Positions 25,137 through 34,543 of a stretch of 64,000 bases of DNA are shown in pieces. Location of the stretch: assembly GCA_041905525.1 (NCBI GenBank), contig JAYRKY010000015.1, positions 16,770 to 80,769 on the forward strand, in the 5' to 3' direction. The position numbers and the translations under genes are program-made. A model generated the notes under the pieces. The model was not told where the DNA came from, did no database searches, and saw only the letters and a program-made list of their open reading frames with translations. Positions within the stretch are counted from its first letter, which is position 1. Each line of letters opens with the position of its first letter. This stretch comes from SHVO01 sp041905525. GTDB taxonomy: Bacteria > Pseudomonadota > Alphaproteobacteria > Rhodospirillales > Rhodospirillaceae.

Positions 25137-26837
25137 GTGTCTCTGGTACGGAAGTACGTGGTTCCCTCGGCGATCGCGCTCGCCGCTGCCCTCGGTCTCG
25201 CAAGCTGTTCCGGAGCCGAGAGCCCGGTTGCCAAATCGAGCGTCGCGGCGAAGACAGTCAAGGAACCCCAGGTTGCCGGCTCGCCGGCGCTGCTCCGTCT
25301 CATCACAGCAGACCAGTACGTCAACACGCTCGTTCACACCTTCGGCAAGGATTTCAAGATCGAGACCCAGTTTCCGCCGCATAGGCGGACGGACGGCCTG
25401 CTTGCCATCGGCGCGGCCACGGCGGGATTTCCGGCCGGACAGATCGAACAGTATCAACGCGCGGCAGCCACGGTCGCGGCGCGGGTGGTCGACGCCGGGC
25501 ATCGCGACTTTCTGATCCCGTGCAAACCCGCGGACGAGAAAAAGGCCGATACGGCCTGCGCCACGAAGTTCCTGTCCGCGACGGGTCGTATGCTCTACCG
25601 CCGTCCCATGGACCCGAAGCTCCTGAACGAAGCAGTCGTCAAAGCCGGAGAGACCGGCGATCGTCTGAAAGATTTCTACGCGGGCCTCGCGGTTGCTCTT
25701 GAAGGCATGCTGATCGCACCGGAAGTGCTGTTCATCTCCGATCGTTCGGAACCCGATCCAAATCACCCAGGACAATCGCGCCTTGATTCCTATTCTCTGG
25801 CCACGCGGCTGAGCCTGTTCCTGTGGAACGCGTCGCCGGACGATATGCTTCTGAAAGCGGCGGAGAGCGGTGAAATCCAAACCCCGAAGGGCAGGGCGCG
25901 CCTCGTCGAAACGATGATGGCCAGTCCGCGCCTGGAAGCGGGCATGCGCGCCTTCTTCGACGACATGTTCGGCTTCGACAAGTTCGACAACCTTGCGAAG
26001 GATCCGAACGTGTACCCGGCGTTCACCGGCGTCACCGTTCAAGACGCCCGCGAGCAGACCTTGCGCACGGCTTACAATTTCCTGATCACCAAGGGGCGGG
26101 ATTATCGCGACCTCTACACTACCCGGGAGACTTACTTGTCCCCGGCGCTGGCCGCGCTCTATCAGCTGCCGACGCCGCCCTATTGGGTCCCGTACGAGTT
26201 CCCGGCCGACAGTCCGCGGGCCGGCCTGCTGACTCACATCAGCTTCCTGGCGGTGCATTCCCATCCGGGCCGCAGTTCACCGACCGTGCGTGGCAAGGCC
26301 TTGCGTGAATTGCTGTTGTGTCAGCCGGTGCCCCGTCCGCCCGCAAACGTCGACTTTTCGGCCGTGGAAAATCCCGACCCCCGTCTCCGGACGGCGCGGG
26401 ACCGCCTGAACTTCCACAGCGAGAATCCGGTGTGCGCGGGCTGCCATAAAATCACCGATCCCATGGGGCTGGCGCTTGAGAACTTCGATGGCGCCGGGCG
26501 CTACCGGAAGACGGAGGGCGGCGCTGCGATCGACTCCAGTGGCCGGCTCGATGGCAAAGAGTTCACGGACGTCATTGGCCTGGGGAAGGCGCTCCACGAC
26601 CACCCTGGCCTGACCTCCTGCCTGGTCCGGCGAATGTTCAGCTACGCGACCGGGGCGAACGTGCGCGATCAGACGACCTTGGGGTACCTCAACGAGGCGT
26701 TCACCGCCGAGGGCTACCGGATCCCCGACCTCCTGCGCACAATTGCACTGTCGTCGGCCTTTTCGCGGGTTGCGGAACCCTACGCGCCGCCCGGGAAGAC
26801 CGCCGCTTCGGCGGCCGCGGTTGAACTGAGCCGGTAA
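25137..26837 (+). CDS. C1: DUF1592/DUF1588 cytochrome-like lipoprotein
   Basis: 566 residues from GTG 25137 (GGAGGAGGA six bases upstream). The signal peptide ends L-A-S-C, a lipobox, so C1 is probably an outer-membrane lipoprotein. The order of domains matches DUF1587 (LLRLITADQYVNTLVHTFG), DUF1595 (FLSATGRMLYRRPMD), DUF1592 (TRLSLFLWNASPDDMLLKAA, SPRLEAGMRAFFDDMFGFDK), DUF1588 (LAVHSHPGRSSPTVRGKALR, with C-A-G-C-H-K at about residue 433) and DUF1585 (SCLVRRMFSYATG). C-A-G-C-H is a c-type haem attachment motif, so it is predicted to carry one haem. The family was defined in planctomycetes; function unknown. T2 follows after 189 bases. Confidence 0.85.
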   Translation: MSLVRKYVVPSAIALAAALGLASCSGAESPVAKSSVAAKTVKEPQVAGSPALLRLITADQYVNTLVHTFGKDFKIETQFPPHRRTDGLLAIGAATAGFPAGQIEQYQRAAATVAARVVDAGHRDFLIPCKPADEKKADTACATKFLSATGRMLYRRPMDPKLLNEAVVKAGETGDRLKDFYAGLAVALEGMLIAPEVLFISDRSEPDPNHPGQSRLDSYSLATRLSLFLWNASPDDMLLKAAESGEIQTPKGRARLVETMMASPRLEAGMRAFFDDMFGFDKFDNLAKDPNVYPAFTGVTVQDAREQTLRTAYNFLITKGRDYRDLYTTRETYLSPALAALYQLPTPPYWVPYEFPADSPRAGLLTHISFLAVHSHPGRSSPTVRGKALRELLLCQPVPRPPANVDFSAVENPDPRLRTARDRLNFHSENPVCAGCHKITDPMGLALENFDGAGRYRKTEGGAAIDSSGRLDGKEFTDVIGLGKALHDHPGLTSCLVRRMFSYATGANVRDQTTLGYLNEAFTAEGYRIPDLLRTIALSSAFSRVAEPYAPPGKTAASAAAVELSR

Positions 26838-27026
26838 GGGGTTACCCCGGGATTTTAGCGCCAAGGGCCCGGCGTTACGTAAAAACGCAGGGATTCTCTC
26901 GGAAATCGCGTGTATATTGGCGCCCGTTCGGATCCCGGCCGGACGCGGTACACCCGCGCCCCGGGGCGTCTCAGATGTTGCCGCCCCGGCGCGGCGATCG
27001 ACAATGAAACGGTGGAGGGTTTCGAG

Positions 27027-28364
27027 ATGAGCGGTATGGATAGACGTCGCGTCCTGCGCGGCATGTTGGGTGGCAGCGCGGTCACGGTTGGACTGCCGCT
27101 CCTGAACGTATTCCTCAATGGCAACGGTACGGCGCTGGCCGATGGCAAGCCGATGCCGGTTCGCTTTGGAACCTGGCACTGGGGTCTCGGCATGCAGACC
27201 AACGTGTTTGTGCCCAAGAAGACCGGGCTCGACTACGACCTCCCGGAGGAAATCGCCTCCTGGAAGCCGATCCAGAAGTATATGAACCTGTACACAAACA
27301 CGACCGCGTTCCGTGACAACTACGAAAACCTTTGTCACTACTCCGGCTGGGTGATCTTGCGCACGGGTAGCGCCCCGAAAGACGGCGGCCACATCCCAGG
27401 TGAGTCGCTCGACGTAACCGTCGCCAACCAGATCGGCCGCACCACGCGCTTCAAGATGCTGACCGCGACCGGCACCGGCGAAACCGGTTCGACCCTGTCT
27501 TACGAAAACCAGAACACGCCCAATCAACCGGAAATCTCGCCGCTCGCGTTCTATACGCGCATATTCGGACCGGACTTCCAGGACCCGAACGCGCCGGAGT
27601 TCAAGCCGAACCCGAAGATCATGGTGCGCAAGAGCGTGCTCTCCGGTGTGATGGATGAAGTGAAGGCGCTGAACGGAAAGATCGGTAGCGAAGACCGTGC
27701 GCGTCTCGAACAATACTTCACCGGCCTGCGTCATCTTGAGCGCCAGTTCGACCAGCAGCTCACCAAGCCGGAGCCGATCGCATCGTGCAAGCGTCCGGCC
27801 GAGCTGAAGGGCGAGCCGCCCGCCGGGAAGGAAATCGAGGTCATCACCGCCCGTCACAAGATGATGACCGACATCATGGTCATGGCGGTCGCCTGCGATC
27901 AGACCCGTGTGTTCAACATGGCGATGAGCACGCGTTCGGGGGATCCGAGCAAGGCCGGCTACGAGAAGCCGCACCACACCGCGACCCACGAAGAGCGCAT
28001 CGACGACACGCTTGGCTATCAGAAAGAAGTGTCGGGCTTCACCCGCAAGCTTATGGCGGCTTGGGCCTACTACGTCGACGCATTTACGAAAGTAAAGGAA
28101 GGCGACGGCACGCTTCTCGACAACGTGTTCATCTATGCCACCACCGACCACGGCTATGCCCGGGTTCACTCGCTCGACGGCATCCCGCTGATGACCGCCG
28201 GCGGCGCCGGCGGCAAGGTGAAGAACGGTTACCACTTCGACCTGAAGGGCGACACCGGGTGCCGCGTCGGCTACACCGGCTTGCGCCTGATGGGCGTGAA
28301 TGCCGCCCAGTGGGGCACCAAGAGCAACCAGACCAGCAAAGAAATCGGCGAGATTCTCGCCTAA
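27027..28364 (+). CDS. T2: DUF1552 protein, Tat-exported
   Basis: 445 residues from ATG 27027 (GGAGGG upstream), the same length as T1 and very similar. Tat-like N-terminus D-R-R-R-V-L-R-G then a hydrophobic stretch to T-A-L-A-D-G. DUF1552 landmarks: FGTWHWGLGMQTNVFVPKK, RIFGPDFQDPNAPEF, RARLEQYFTGLRHLERQFDQ, VACDQTRVFNM, HTATHEERIDDTLGYQ and TDHGYARVHSLDGIP, the last with the full T-D-H. DUF1592 and DUF1552 genes commonly sit side by side, and C1-T2 repeats this. A strong terminator at 28404 ends the unit. Confidence 0.87.
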   Translation: MSGMDRRRVLRGMLGGSAVTVGLPLLNVFLNGNGTALADGKPMPVRFGTWHWGLGMQTNVFVPKKTGLDYDLPEEIASWKPIQKYMNLYTNTTAFRDNYENLCHYSGWVILRTGSAPKDGGHIPGESLDVTVANQIGRTTRFKMLTATGTGETGSTLSYENQNTPNQPEISPLAFYTRIFGPDFQDPNAPEFKPNPKIMVRKSVLSGVMDEVKALNGKIGSEDRARLEQYFTGLRHLERQFDQQLTKPEPIASCKRPAELKGEPPAGKEIEVITARHKMMTDIMVMAVACDQTRVFNMAMSTRSGDPSKAGYEKPHHTATHEERIDDTLGYQKEVSGFTRKLMAAWAYYVDAFTKVKEGDGTLLDNVFIYATTDHGYARVHSLDGIPLMTAGGAGGKVKNGYHFDLKGDTGCRVGYTGLRLMGVNAAQWGTKSNQTSKEIGEILA

Positions 28365-28403
28365 ATCTTTCCGGGCTTAGACCTTTCCGGGATTGAGAAG
28401 ACT

Positions 28404-28442
28404 AACGGGCGCCTGGGTATCCTCCGGCGCCCGTTTTCTTTT
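28404..28442 (+). terminator. Rho-independent terminator after T2
   Basis: 10-bp stem AACGGGCGCC / GGCGCCCGTT, 12-base loop, then TTCTTTT, 40 bases beyond the T2 stop. Confidence 0.85.
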
Positions 28443-28539
28443 GTCCGCAGCGGGGGCGGGAAGCCCCGCCGCGGATGCTCAATATTCCTGGGACCGTGTT
28501 AGCATGCGGCCCTTGGGGTACTCAGAGGGGAGCCGTCAC

Positions 28540-29601
28540 ATGGCCATCAAAGTCTTTCCACGCGCCGCCGCCGTTTTGCTGTCCTGCCTCGCACTCTCGC
28601 AGCCCGTGCAGGCGGCCGACGCGCCAGGCGCGCTGACCCGCTTGCTTGAAGCTCAACTGGGGCGGATGCCCGCGAAGTCCGGCATCTACGTCAAACATCT
28701 GCCGACGGGCGAGGAGGGGATGGTCCGCGCGGACGAACATTTCGAAAGCGCCTCCACGATCAAACTGGCGACGATGGTCATTGCCTTTCAGATGGCGGAC
28801 GCCGGCAAGCTGAAATTGGACGAGCGCATGGAACTGACGCCCGCGGTATTGCGGGGCGGCTCGGGGATCTACCGCTATAAGGACCTTGGTCTGCGGCCCA
28901 CCGTTCGCGATCTCATCACGGAAATGGTGATCACCAGCGACAACACGGCGACGGATATGATGATCGCCAAGGTCGGCGGCAAAGATCGCGTGAATGCGTG
29001 GCTCAAGGATGCCGGCTATCAGGTGCTCAATCAAACGCATACGACGGGCGAGTACTTCCGCCTCATTTACGCCGCCATGGACCCGAAGTACGCTGACCTT
29101 TCCATGGAAGATGTGTTTGCGCTGTGCTGCGCGGACACGACCATTCGCCGCATGCCGGTGTTTTCGGATCAGCGTAAGGCGCTGATCGATGAAGTACGCG
29201 CGCGCAGCAGCAACCGCTCGCCGGCGCCGAGCGATCCGAACAACGAGGCGCGCTGGTTCGGGGCCGCCAGTCCGCGCGAGATGGGCCGCCTGGTCGAAGG
29301 CGTCGAAAAGTGCACCGTCGCGAAGCCGGAAAGCTGCGACGAGATGCGGCGGATGCTGCGCGCCCAGCAGGCCGGCACCATGAAGATCCCGCATTATCTG
29401 ACCGTTCCCGTCGGTCATAAGACGGGCGAGACAACAGGGGTCACCAACGATGTCGGGGTGATCTACGCCCGGTCCGGCCCCATCGTCATTTCGTTCTACA
29501 ACATGAATATGACGGGAAGCCGCGCGGATACGGAGGACATGATGGGCGAGGTGGCCCGTAGCGTGGTCGATTACTTCGACGGGGGGCGCAAAGAGCGCTA
29601 G
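28540..29601 (+). CDS. secreted serine hydrolase, class A beta-lactamase-like
   Basis: 353 residues from ATG 28540 (AGAGGGGAG seven bases upstream); signal peptide ends V-Q-A-A-D. It carries the three motifs of the class A beta-lactamase/D-Ala-D-Ala peptidase fold: S-T-I-K (SASTIKLATM), S-D-N (ITSDNTATD) and K-T-G (VGHKTGETTGV). A true beta-lactamase would also need the omega-loop E-x-x-x-N, which I do not see clearly, and the protein is longer than the usual ~290 residues, so a peptidase or esterase role is as likely. It is isolated by terminators on both sides. Confidence 0.75.
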   Translation: MAIKVFPRAAAVLLSCLALSQPVQAADAPGALTRLLEAQLGRMPAKSGIYVKHLPTGEEGMVRADEHFESASTIKLATMVIAFQMADAGKLKLDERMELTPAVLRGGSGIYRYKDLGLRPTVRDLITEMVITSDNTATDMMIAKVGGKDRVNAWLKDAGYQVLNQTHTTGEYFRLIYAAMDPKYADLSMEDVFALCCADTTIRRMPVFSDQRKALIDEVRARSSNRSPAPSDPNNEARWFGAASPREMGRLVEGVEKCTVAKPESCDEMRRMLRAQQAGTMKIPHYLTVPVGHKTGETTGVTNDVGVIYARSGPIVISFYNMNMTGSRADTEDMMGEVARSVVDYFDGGRKER

Positions 29602-29608
29602 GACATAA

Positions 29609-29642
29609 AAAAGCGGAGGCGGGATGAACCGCCTCCGCTTTT
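29609..29642. terminator. bidirectional terminator
   Basis: 14-bp perfect stem AAAAGCGGAGGCGG / CCGCCTCCGCTTTT with a six-base loop and A/T runs on both sides. It sits between the convergent ends of the serine hydrolase (29601) and the NHL protein (29662). Confidence 0.9.
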
Positions 29643-29661
29643 GATTTGCCGCGTTCTCCGG

Positions 29662-30759
29662 CTATTTCTTGATCACGAGTTCCTTGCCGATGAGTTGCGC
29701 CTTGTTGGCGTTCTTCTTCGGCACGAACTTCTGGACACGGTTGTTGTTCGCGTCGGCGACGTAGAAGTTGCCTTCGTTGTCGACGTCGATCTGGTGTGCA
29801 TTGTCGGAAACGCCGGGCTCGTCACCGAGCGTTCCCCATTGCGACAGAAGCTTGCCGTTCAGGTCGTAGCAAGCGTAGCGGCCAAAGCGCGTGGCCGAGA
29901 CGCAAACGCGCTTATCTTCCGTCGTGATGACGCGGGTGACGCGGGCCGTGCCGGGCCACTGATCCAAGAACTTGCCGCTATGATCGAAGATCTGGATGCG
30001 ATCGTTGTTGCGGTCCGCCACGTAAACGCGGTTTGCGTCCACGGCCACGGAGTGGACCAGGCTGAATTGGCTCGGGCCCGAACCCTTCGTGCCCCAGGAC
30101 ATCAGATACTTGCCGTTTTTATCGAACTTCACGACACGCGAATTGGTGTAGCCGTCGGCGACGTAGAACGAACCGTCCGGCATGAACGCAAGGCTCGCCG
30201 GATCGTGGAAATGGTTCTCGTCGTTTCCCGGCACGCCTTTCTCGCCGACTTTCAGCAACAGCTGTTTCCCGTCGTTGCTGAACTTCAGGATCCGGTGATT
30301 GAACCGGTCCACGACCCAGACTGCATGTGCGGGATCGTAGGGATCGATGATGATGTGGTGCGCGATGGAAACTTCGCTGTTCCACTGGGACCAGTTCTCG
30401 ATCACCTTACCGTCGGCATTGAGAACGAGGATGTTGTTGACGTCGCCCTTTTCGAAATTGTTATTGTCGCGAACGACGGCGGTTTTTTCTTTCATCACCT
30501 TGCCGTCGGCGGTCAACATCGGATGACCCTCGCGGGTATCGTTGCGGTCGACGGCGCCGATGAAGACACGGTTGGGGTCTTCCGCGTTGACGGAGACGAC
30601 GCGCTGATTCCAGCCCTCGATGCCCGGCTTGAACCAGCCGACAACGACGTCGTAGGGGCCGGTCAAATCCAGGCCGCCTTTCTCCTGGGCCGCCGCAGGT
30701 CCGGCCGCAGCCAAAAGGGCCACCATCGACACGCCCAAAAATCCGTAAACTTTTCTCAA
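29662..30759 (-). CDS. secreted NHL-repeat beta-propeller protein
   Basis: 365 residues. I start it at TTG 30759, because GGGGGAGG lies five bases upstream and the product then opens with a clean signal peptide (R-K-V-Y-G-F-L-G-V-S to A-A-A-Q). NHL blades recur: AVWVVDRFNHRILKF, GSFYVADGYTNSRVVKFD, NRVYVADRNNDRIQIFD and GNFYVADANNNRVQKFV, plus weaker ones, consistent with a six-bladed propeller. Such proteins include peptidyl-amidoglycolate lyases and ligand-binding propellers; catalytic residues cannot be assigned. Monocistronic, convergent with the serine hydrolase, and embedded in the T/C/R/H cluster. Confidence 0.8.
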   Translation of the reverse strand: MRKVYGFLGVSMVALLAAAGPAAAQEKGGLDLTGPYDVVVGWFKPGIEGWNQRVVSVNAEDPNRVFIGAVDRNDTREGHPMLTADGKVMKEKTAVVRDNNNFEKGDVNNILVLNADGKVIENWSQWNSEVSIAHHIIIDPYDPAHAVWVVDRFNHRILKFSNDGKQLLLKVGEKGVPGNDENHFHDPASLAFMPDGSFYVADGYTNSRVVKFDKNGKYLMSWGTKGSGPSQFSLVHSVAVDANRVYVADRNNDRIQIFDHSGKFLDQWPGTARVTRVITTEDKRVCVSATRFGRYACYDLNGKLLSQWGTLGDEPGVSDNAHQIDVDNEGNFYVADANNNRVQKFVPKKNANKAQLIGKELVIKK

Positions 30760-31126
30760 GAAAGCCTCCCCCACTATTTTTAAGGCATAAGCCCGATGCC
30801 CGGCCACCGGCTCATTCCGGTGGCTCAGGTCCGGCTAGGAATTCGACCTCATTACTGCCATAGCGGACAGTCTCCGCAAGGGGACAAATCTCTTGATTTT
30901 TCCATGAATTCGCACGGCGCGCGCGCGCACCGGCCGAAAAAATTGGGGGCGGCCCGATTGCGCGCAGCCGCTTGGGGCGGCTTTGCGCTCACCTTTAATT
31001 ATTTTTGTCCGAAATCAAAATTCCGAATGACGAACTGAGCTATTCAGCCTCAGCAGCGAAAAGATAGACGGCGACTTCGCGCCGCGCGCGAGTCAGTCTC
31101 CATCAGTTACAAAACGGAGCCGCCAG
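30760..31126. other. divergent control region, NHL gene / chemoreceptor gene
   Basis: No coding content. It contains the hairpin at 30803-30824 and two AT-rich patches (about 30885-30910 and 30993-31025) where promoters are likely; no convincing sigma boxes. Confidence 0.35.
30803..30824. repeat. perfect hairpin upstream of the NHL gene
   Basis: GCCACCGG-CTCATT-CCGGTGGC, 8-bp stem with six-base loop, 44 bases before the TTG start at 30759. It may be an operator or leader structure. Confidence 0.4.
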
Positions 31127-32641
31127 ATGTTTCAAGCCATTCTCGGCAAGAGCCGCAGCAACGAACGCGCTCTTGAAATTGATCGCGCCGCGAAGTGCGT
31201 CGCCGTCGAGAAGTCACAGGCCGTGATCGAATTCACCCCGGATGGCAATATCCTCACCGCGAACGATAAGTTCCTCGGCGCCCTCGGCTACCGGTTGGAA
31301 GAAATCGAAGGACGGCACCACAGCATGTTCGTCGAGGTCGCCGAAAAGGACAGTTCGGCGTACCGCCAGTTCTGGAACAGCTTGCGCGCGGGGCAGTATC
31401 AGCAGGCCGAATACAAACGCATCGGCAAAGGCGGCAAGGAGGTTTGGATTCAAGCGTCCTACAATCCGGTGGCCGATGAGCGCGGGCAGATTTACAAAGT
31501 CGTGAAGTTCGCGACCGATGTCACCGCGGCAAAAATGGCGTCGATCGAGAACGCGGGCATTCTGGATGCAATCCGGCGCACGCAGGCGGTGATATCCTTC
31601 AAGATGGATGGAACGATCATCGAAGCGAACGATCTGTTCCTGAATGCCATGGGCTACTCCGCCGCCGAGATCGTGGGCAAACATCACAGCATGTTTGTCG
31701 GCCGGGATTACGCGGCCTCGCAGGACTATCGGGAATTCTGGCGTATGCTCAACACCGGGCGCGCCTTGACCGGCACCTATCAACGACTGGGCCGCAACAA
31801 CAAAGAGGTCTGGATCCAGGGATCGTACAATCCCATCCTCGACCCCAACGGCAAACCGATCCGTGTCGTAAAGTTCGCGACCGACATCACCGCCAGCGTC
31901 TCCATGGCGCTTTCGATCGAGCATGTGGTGAATACGGTATCGGCCGCGGCGACGGAGCTCCACGCCTCGGCGGATAGCGTGAAGGCCGCCGCCTCGTCCG
32001 GAAATGCCAAGGCGAATACCGTCGCCGCCGCCAGCGAGGAACTCAATGCCTCCATCGGGGAGATTGCCCGACAGGTCACGGGCGCGCAGCAGGCCAGCGA
32101 CGAAGCGGATGCAAACTCCGCGCGCGCGAAGGCCGTCGTCGACGATTTGGCGAAGGCCGCCAGCAGCATCGGTGAGGTGGTCAAGTTTATCGAGAACATC
32201 GCCGAGGAAACGAACCTGCTGGCGCTCAACGCCACGATCGAGGCGGCGCGTGCGGGCGAGGCGGGCCGTGGATTCGCCGTGGTTGCCTCGGAGGTGAAGG
32301 CGCTCGCGACACAGACCTCGAAAGCGACCGGCGATATCGGCGCGCAGATCCGCAACATGCAGAACGCCGCTTCTGCGGCGGTCGAGGCGAACGTGATGGT
32401 GGCCTCAGCGATCAGGCGGATCAACGAAGTCTCCTCCGCCATCGCCGGCGCGATGGAAGAGCAATCGGCGGCGACGCAAAACGTAGCGGTGAATATTTCG
32501 GATGTTTCCCACGCGACCCAGGAAGTGGACCGGATCGCGGTGGATGTGAATTCCGCATCCTCCGAACTGGCGCAGAATTCGGAAACGCTCCTGACCGATA
32601 TCCGCAAGTACCTAAAGACGCTTGGGGTCGAGCGGCGCTAA
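31127..32641 (+). CDS. soluble PAS-PAS methyl-accepting chemotaxis protein
   Basis: 504 residues without any membrane helix, so a cytoplasmic chemoreceptor. Two PAS units in tandem, about residues 25-130 and 150-255, both with the same landmark (GRHHSMFVEVAEKDS, GKHHSMFVGRDYAA; then K-E-V-W-I-Q-A/G-S-Y-N-P), an Aer-like or flavin/haem-binding type of PAS. The signalling domain from about 265 contains the hairpin tip ETNLLALNATIEAARAGEAG, which binds CheA/CheW. GGAG lies seven bases before ATG 31127. No che genes are nearby. Redox sensing would suit the redox-rich surroundings, but that is inference. Confidence 0.9.
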   Translation: MFQAILGKSRSNERALEIDRAAKCVAVEKSQAVIEFTPDGNILTANDKFLGALGYRLEEIEGRHHSMFVEVAEKDSSAYRQFWNSLRAGQYQQAEYKRIGKGGKEVWIQASYNPVADERGQIYKVVKFATDVTAAKMASIENAGILDAIRRTQAVISFKMDGTIIEANDLFLNAMGYSAAEIVGKHHSMFVGRDYAASQDYREFWRMLNTGRALTGTYQRLGRNNKEVWIQGSYNPILDPNGKPIRVVKFATDITASVSMALSIEHVVNTVSAAATELHASADSVKAAASSGNAKANTVAAASEELNASIGEIARQVTGAQQASDEADANSARAKAVVDDLAKAASSIGEVVKFIENIAEETNLLALNATIEAARAGEAGRGFAVVASEVKALATQTSKATGDIGAQIRNMQNAASAAVEANVMVASAIRRINEVSSAIAGAMEEQSAATQNVAVNISDVSHATQEVDRIAVDVNSASSELAQNSETLLTDIRKYLKTLGVERR

Positions 32642-32657
32642 CGCGCAAAGGTCCGTG

Positions 32658-32677
32658 AGACCCTGGGTCTTTGGTTT
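32658..32677 (+). terminator. weak terminator after the chemoreceptor gene
   Basis: AGACC-CTG-GGTCT followed by TTGGTTT, 17 bases past the stop. The stem is only 5 bp. Confidence 0.3.
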
Positions 32678-32809
32678 CGCGGCGTCGTGGAATGACGTAC
32701 ATTACCTGAGAACGCCTCATCTCAAATAGGATGCGAATTAGAATTACCTCAATTGGTTTCTAAGCCTCCGATGTTTGAGTGATTGCGACGTCTACCTCGG
32801 GAGGGAGGC

Positions 32810-34543
32810 ATGGCGGACCAATCGGCAAAAGCTAGCCTTATCGGGCGCTGTTCCTGGTACGGCATTAGCCTCGCTTTTGGGCTGCTGACGGCTGCCCCGG
32901 CGGTTGCCTCCGCCGCGCGCCCAACTCCTCAGACGATGCCTGCAGCGCCGGTGATGCTTCGCCTGACGGCTGAGCAATATCAGGCGATTATCGCCGACAC
33001 TTTTGGCGAGACGGTCACCCTCGGCGGACGGTTCGACCCGGATCCCCGGGTCGACGGGCTGCTGGGCATTGGCGCCAGTAAGGTCAGCGTTTCGACAGAC
33101 GGCCTCGAGCAATACGACCTCATGGCGCGCACGATCGCGGCCCAGGTCGTTTCGCCTGAGCGGCGTGCCACCACGGTTCCCTGTAAACCGCGTTCCCAGG
33201 TGGAGCCGGACGATGCCTGCTCGCGGGTGTTCCTGAAAACCGTAGGCAGTTTTCTCTACCGCCGGCCACTGACAGAGGCGGAACTGAACACACGCGTGAC
33301 GTTGTCGCACGACGTGGCGGCGCAGCTCGGCAACTTTTACGACGGGCTGGCATGGTCCCTGGCGCAAATGCTGGTGTCTCCGCAATTCTTGTTTAGGACG
33401 GTCGAATTTGAACCGGATCCGAAACGTCGCGGGCAGTTTCGGATGGAGGCCTATGCCAAGGCCTCCCAACTCAGCTTCTTTCTTTGGAACGCGGGCCCGG
33501 ACGAAGAACTCCTTGCCAGCGCCCAAAAGGGAGAACTTCACACCGCGCGCGGGCTCGCCCGCCAAGTGGACCGGATGATCGCCAGCCCGCGTGTGGAGAA
33601 GGGGGTCCGCGCCTTTTTCTCGGACATGCTCCAATTCGACGAGCTGCCCGCGCTTAGCAAAGATCCCATTATTTATCCAAAGTTCAGCGCCAAGGTCGCA
33701 GTCGACTCACAGGAGCAGGCGCTTCGCACCATCGTCGATCTCGTTCTCACCAACAATGGCGACTACAGGGATATCTTCGTCACCAAGAAGACGTTTCTGA
33801 CGCAGACCCTAGCGTCGGTTTATCGCGTTCCCTTGGTCAATAATGTGCCCAACGGGTCGCCCGATACGTGGCAACCGTACGAGATCGCCGAGAATGACCC
33901 GCGCGCGGGTCTCCTTTCGCAGATCAGCTTCCTGTCACTTCATTCCCACGCGGGGCGCAGCTCTCCCACATTGCGCGGGAAGGCCCTGCGGGAAATCTTC
34001 TTATGCCAACCGGTCCCGCCGCCGCCTGCGGCGGTTGACTTCCAGATTGTTCAGGACACGAGCAACCCGGTCTACAAGACCGCCCGTGACCGTCTGGCGG
34101 CGCACGCGCAAAACCCCGTGTGCGCGGGATGCCACAAGTTGACGGACCCGATGGGGCTCGCGCTCGAGAATTTCGACGGCGGCGGCGCCTACCGGGCGAC
34201 CGAAAATGGGGTCCGGATCGACACCAGCGGCGAGCTCGATCGGCGCAAGTTTGAGGACGCGCAAAGCCTGGGCCGGACACTCCGCGAACACCCTGCCGCC
34301 ACAGCCTGTGTTGTGAACCGCTTGTCCGCATACGCGCTGGGGCGCGCGCCGACAAAGAATGAGGACCCTTGGATCGATACTTTGAAGGGATCCTTCGCGG
34401 CTCAGGGCTACAAGATTCCCGCGCTCATTCGAAGCATCGCGTTGAGCCCCGAGTTCTATGCCTATGTCCCAACCGTTACACCGCCCGCGCTTCGGGCATC
34501 GGCGTCGCCCGTAAGCTCATTGACCGAGGAGGCCGCAAAATGA
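32810..34543 (+). CDS. C2: DUF1592/DUF1588 cytochrome-like protein
   Basis: 577 residues from ATG 32810 (GGGAGGGAGG just upstream). Signal peptide ends A-V-A-S-A-A; unlike C1 there is no lipobox. DUF1587-like start (MLRLTAEQYQAIIADTFGE), DUF1595 (FLKTVGSFLYRRPLT), DUF1592 (AYAKASQLSFFLWNAGPDEE, VEKGVRAFFSDMLQFDE), DUF1588 (FLSLHSHAGRSSPTLRGKAL and C-A-G-C-H-K at about residue 438, then DPMGLALENFDGGG) and DUF1585 at the end (CVVNRLSAYALGR). One c-type haem predicted. Closest to C3. Its last four bases overlap T3, so C2-T3-R3-H2 is one operon. Confidence 0.86.
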   Translation: MADQSAKASLIGRCSWYGISLAFGLLTAAPAVASAARPTPQTMPAAPVMLRLTAEQYQAIIADTFGETVTLGGRFDPDPRVDGLLGIGASKVSVSTDGLEQYDLMARTIAAQVVSPERRATTVPCKPRSQVEPDDACSRVFLKTVGSFLYRRPLTEAELNTRVTLSHDVAAQLGNFYDGLAWSLAQMLVSPQFLFRTVEFEPDPKRRGQFRMEAYAKASQLSFFLWNAGPDEELLASAQKGELHTARGLARQVDRMIASPRVEKGVRAFFSDMLQFDELPALSKDPIIYPKFSAKVAVDSQEQALRTIVDLVLTNNGDYRDIFVTKKTFLTQTLASVYRVPLVNNVPNGSPDTWQPYEIAENDPRAGLLSQISFLSLHSHAGRSSPTLRGKALREIFLCQPVPPPPAAVDFQIVQDTSNPVYKTARDRLAAHAQNPVCAGCHKLTDPMGLALENFDGGGAYRATENGVRIDTSGELDRRKFEDAQSLGRTLREHPAATACVVNRLSAYALGRAPTKNEDPWIDTLKGSFAAQGYKIPALIRSIALSPEFYAYVPTVTPPALRASASPVSSLTEEAAK

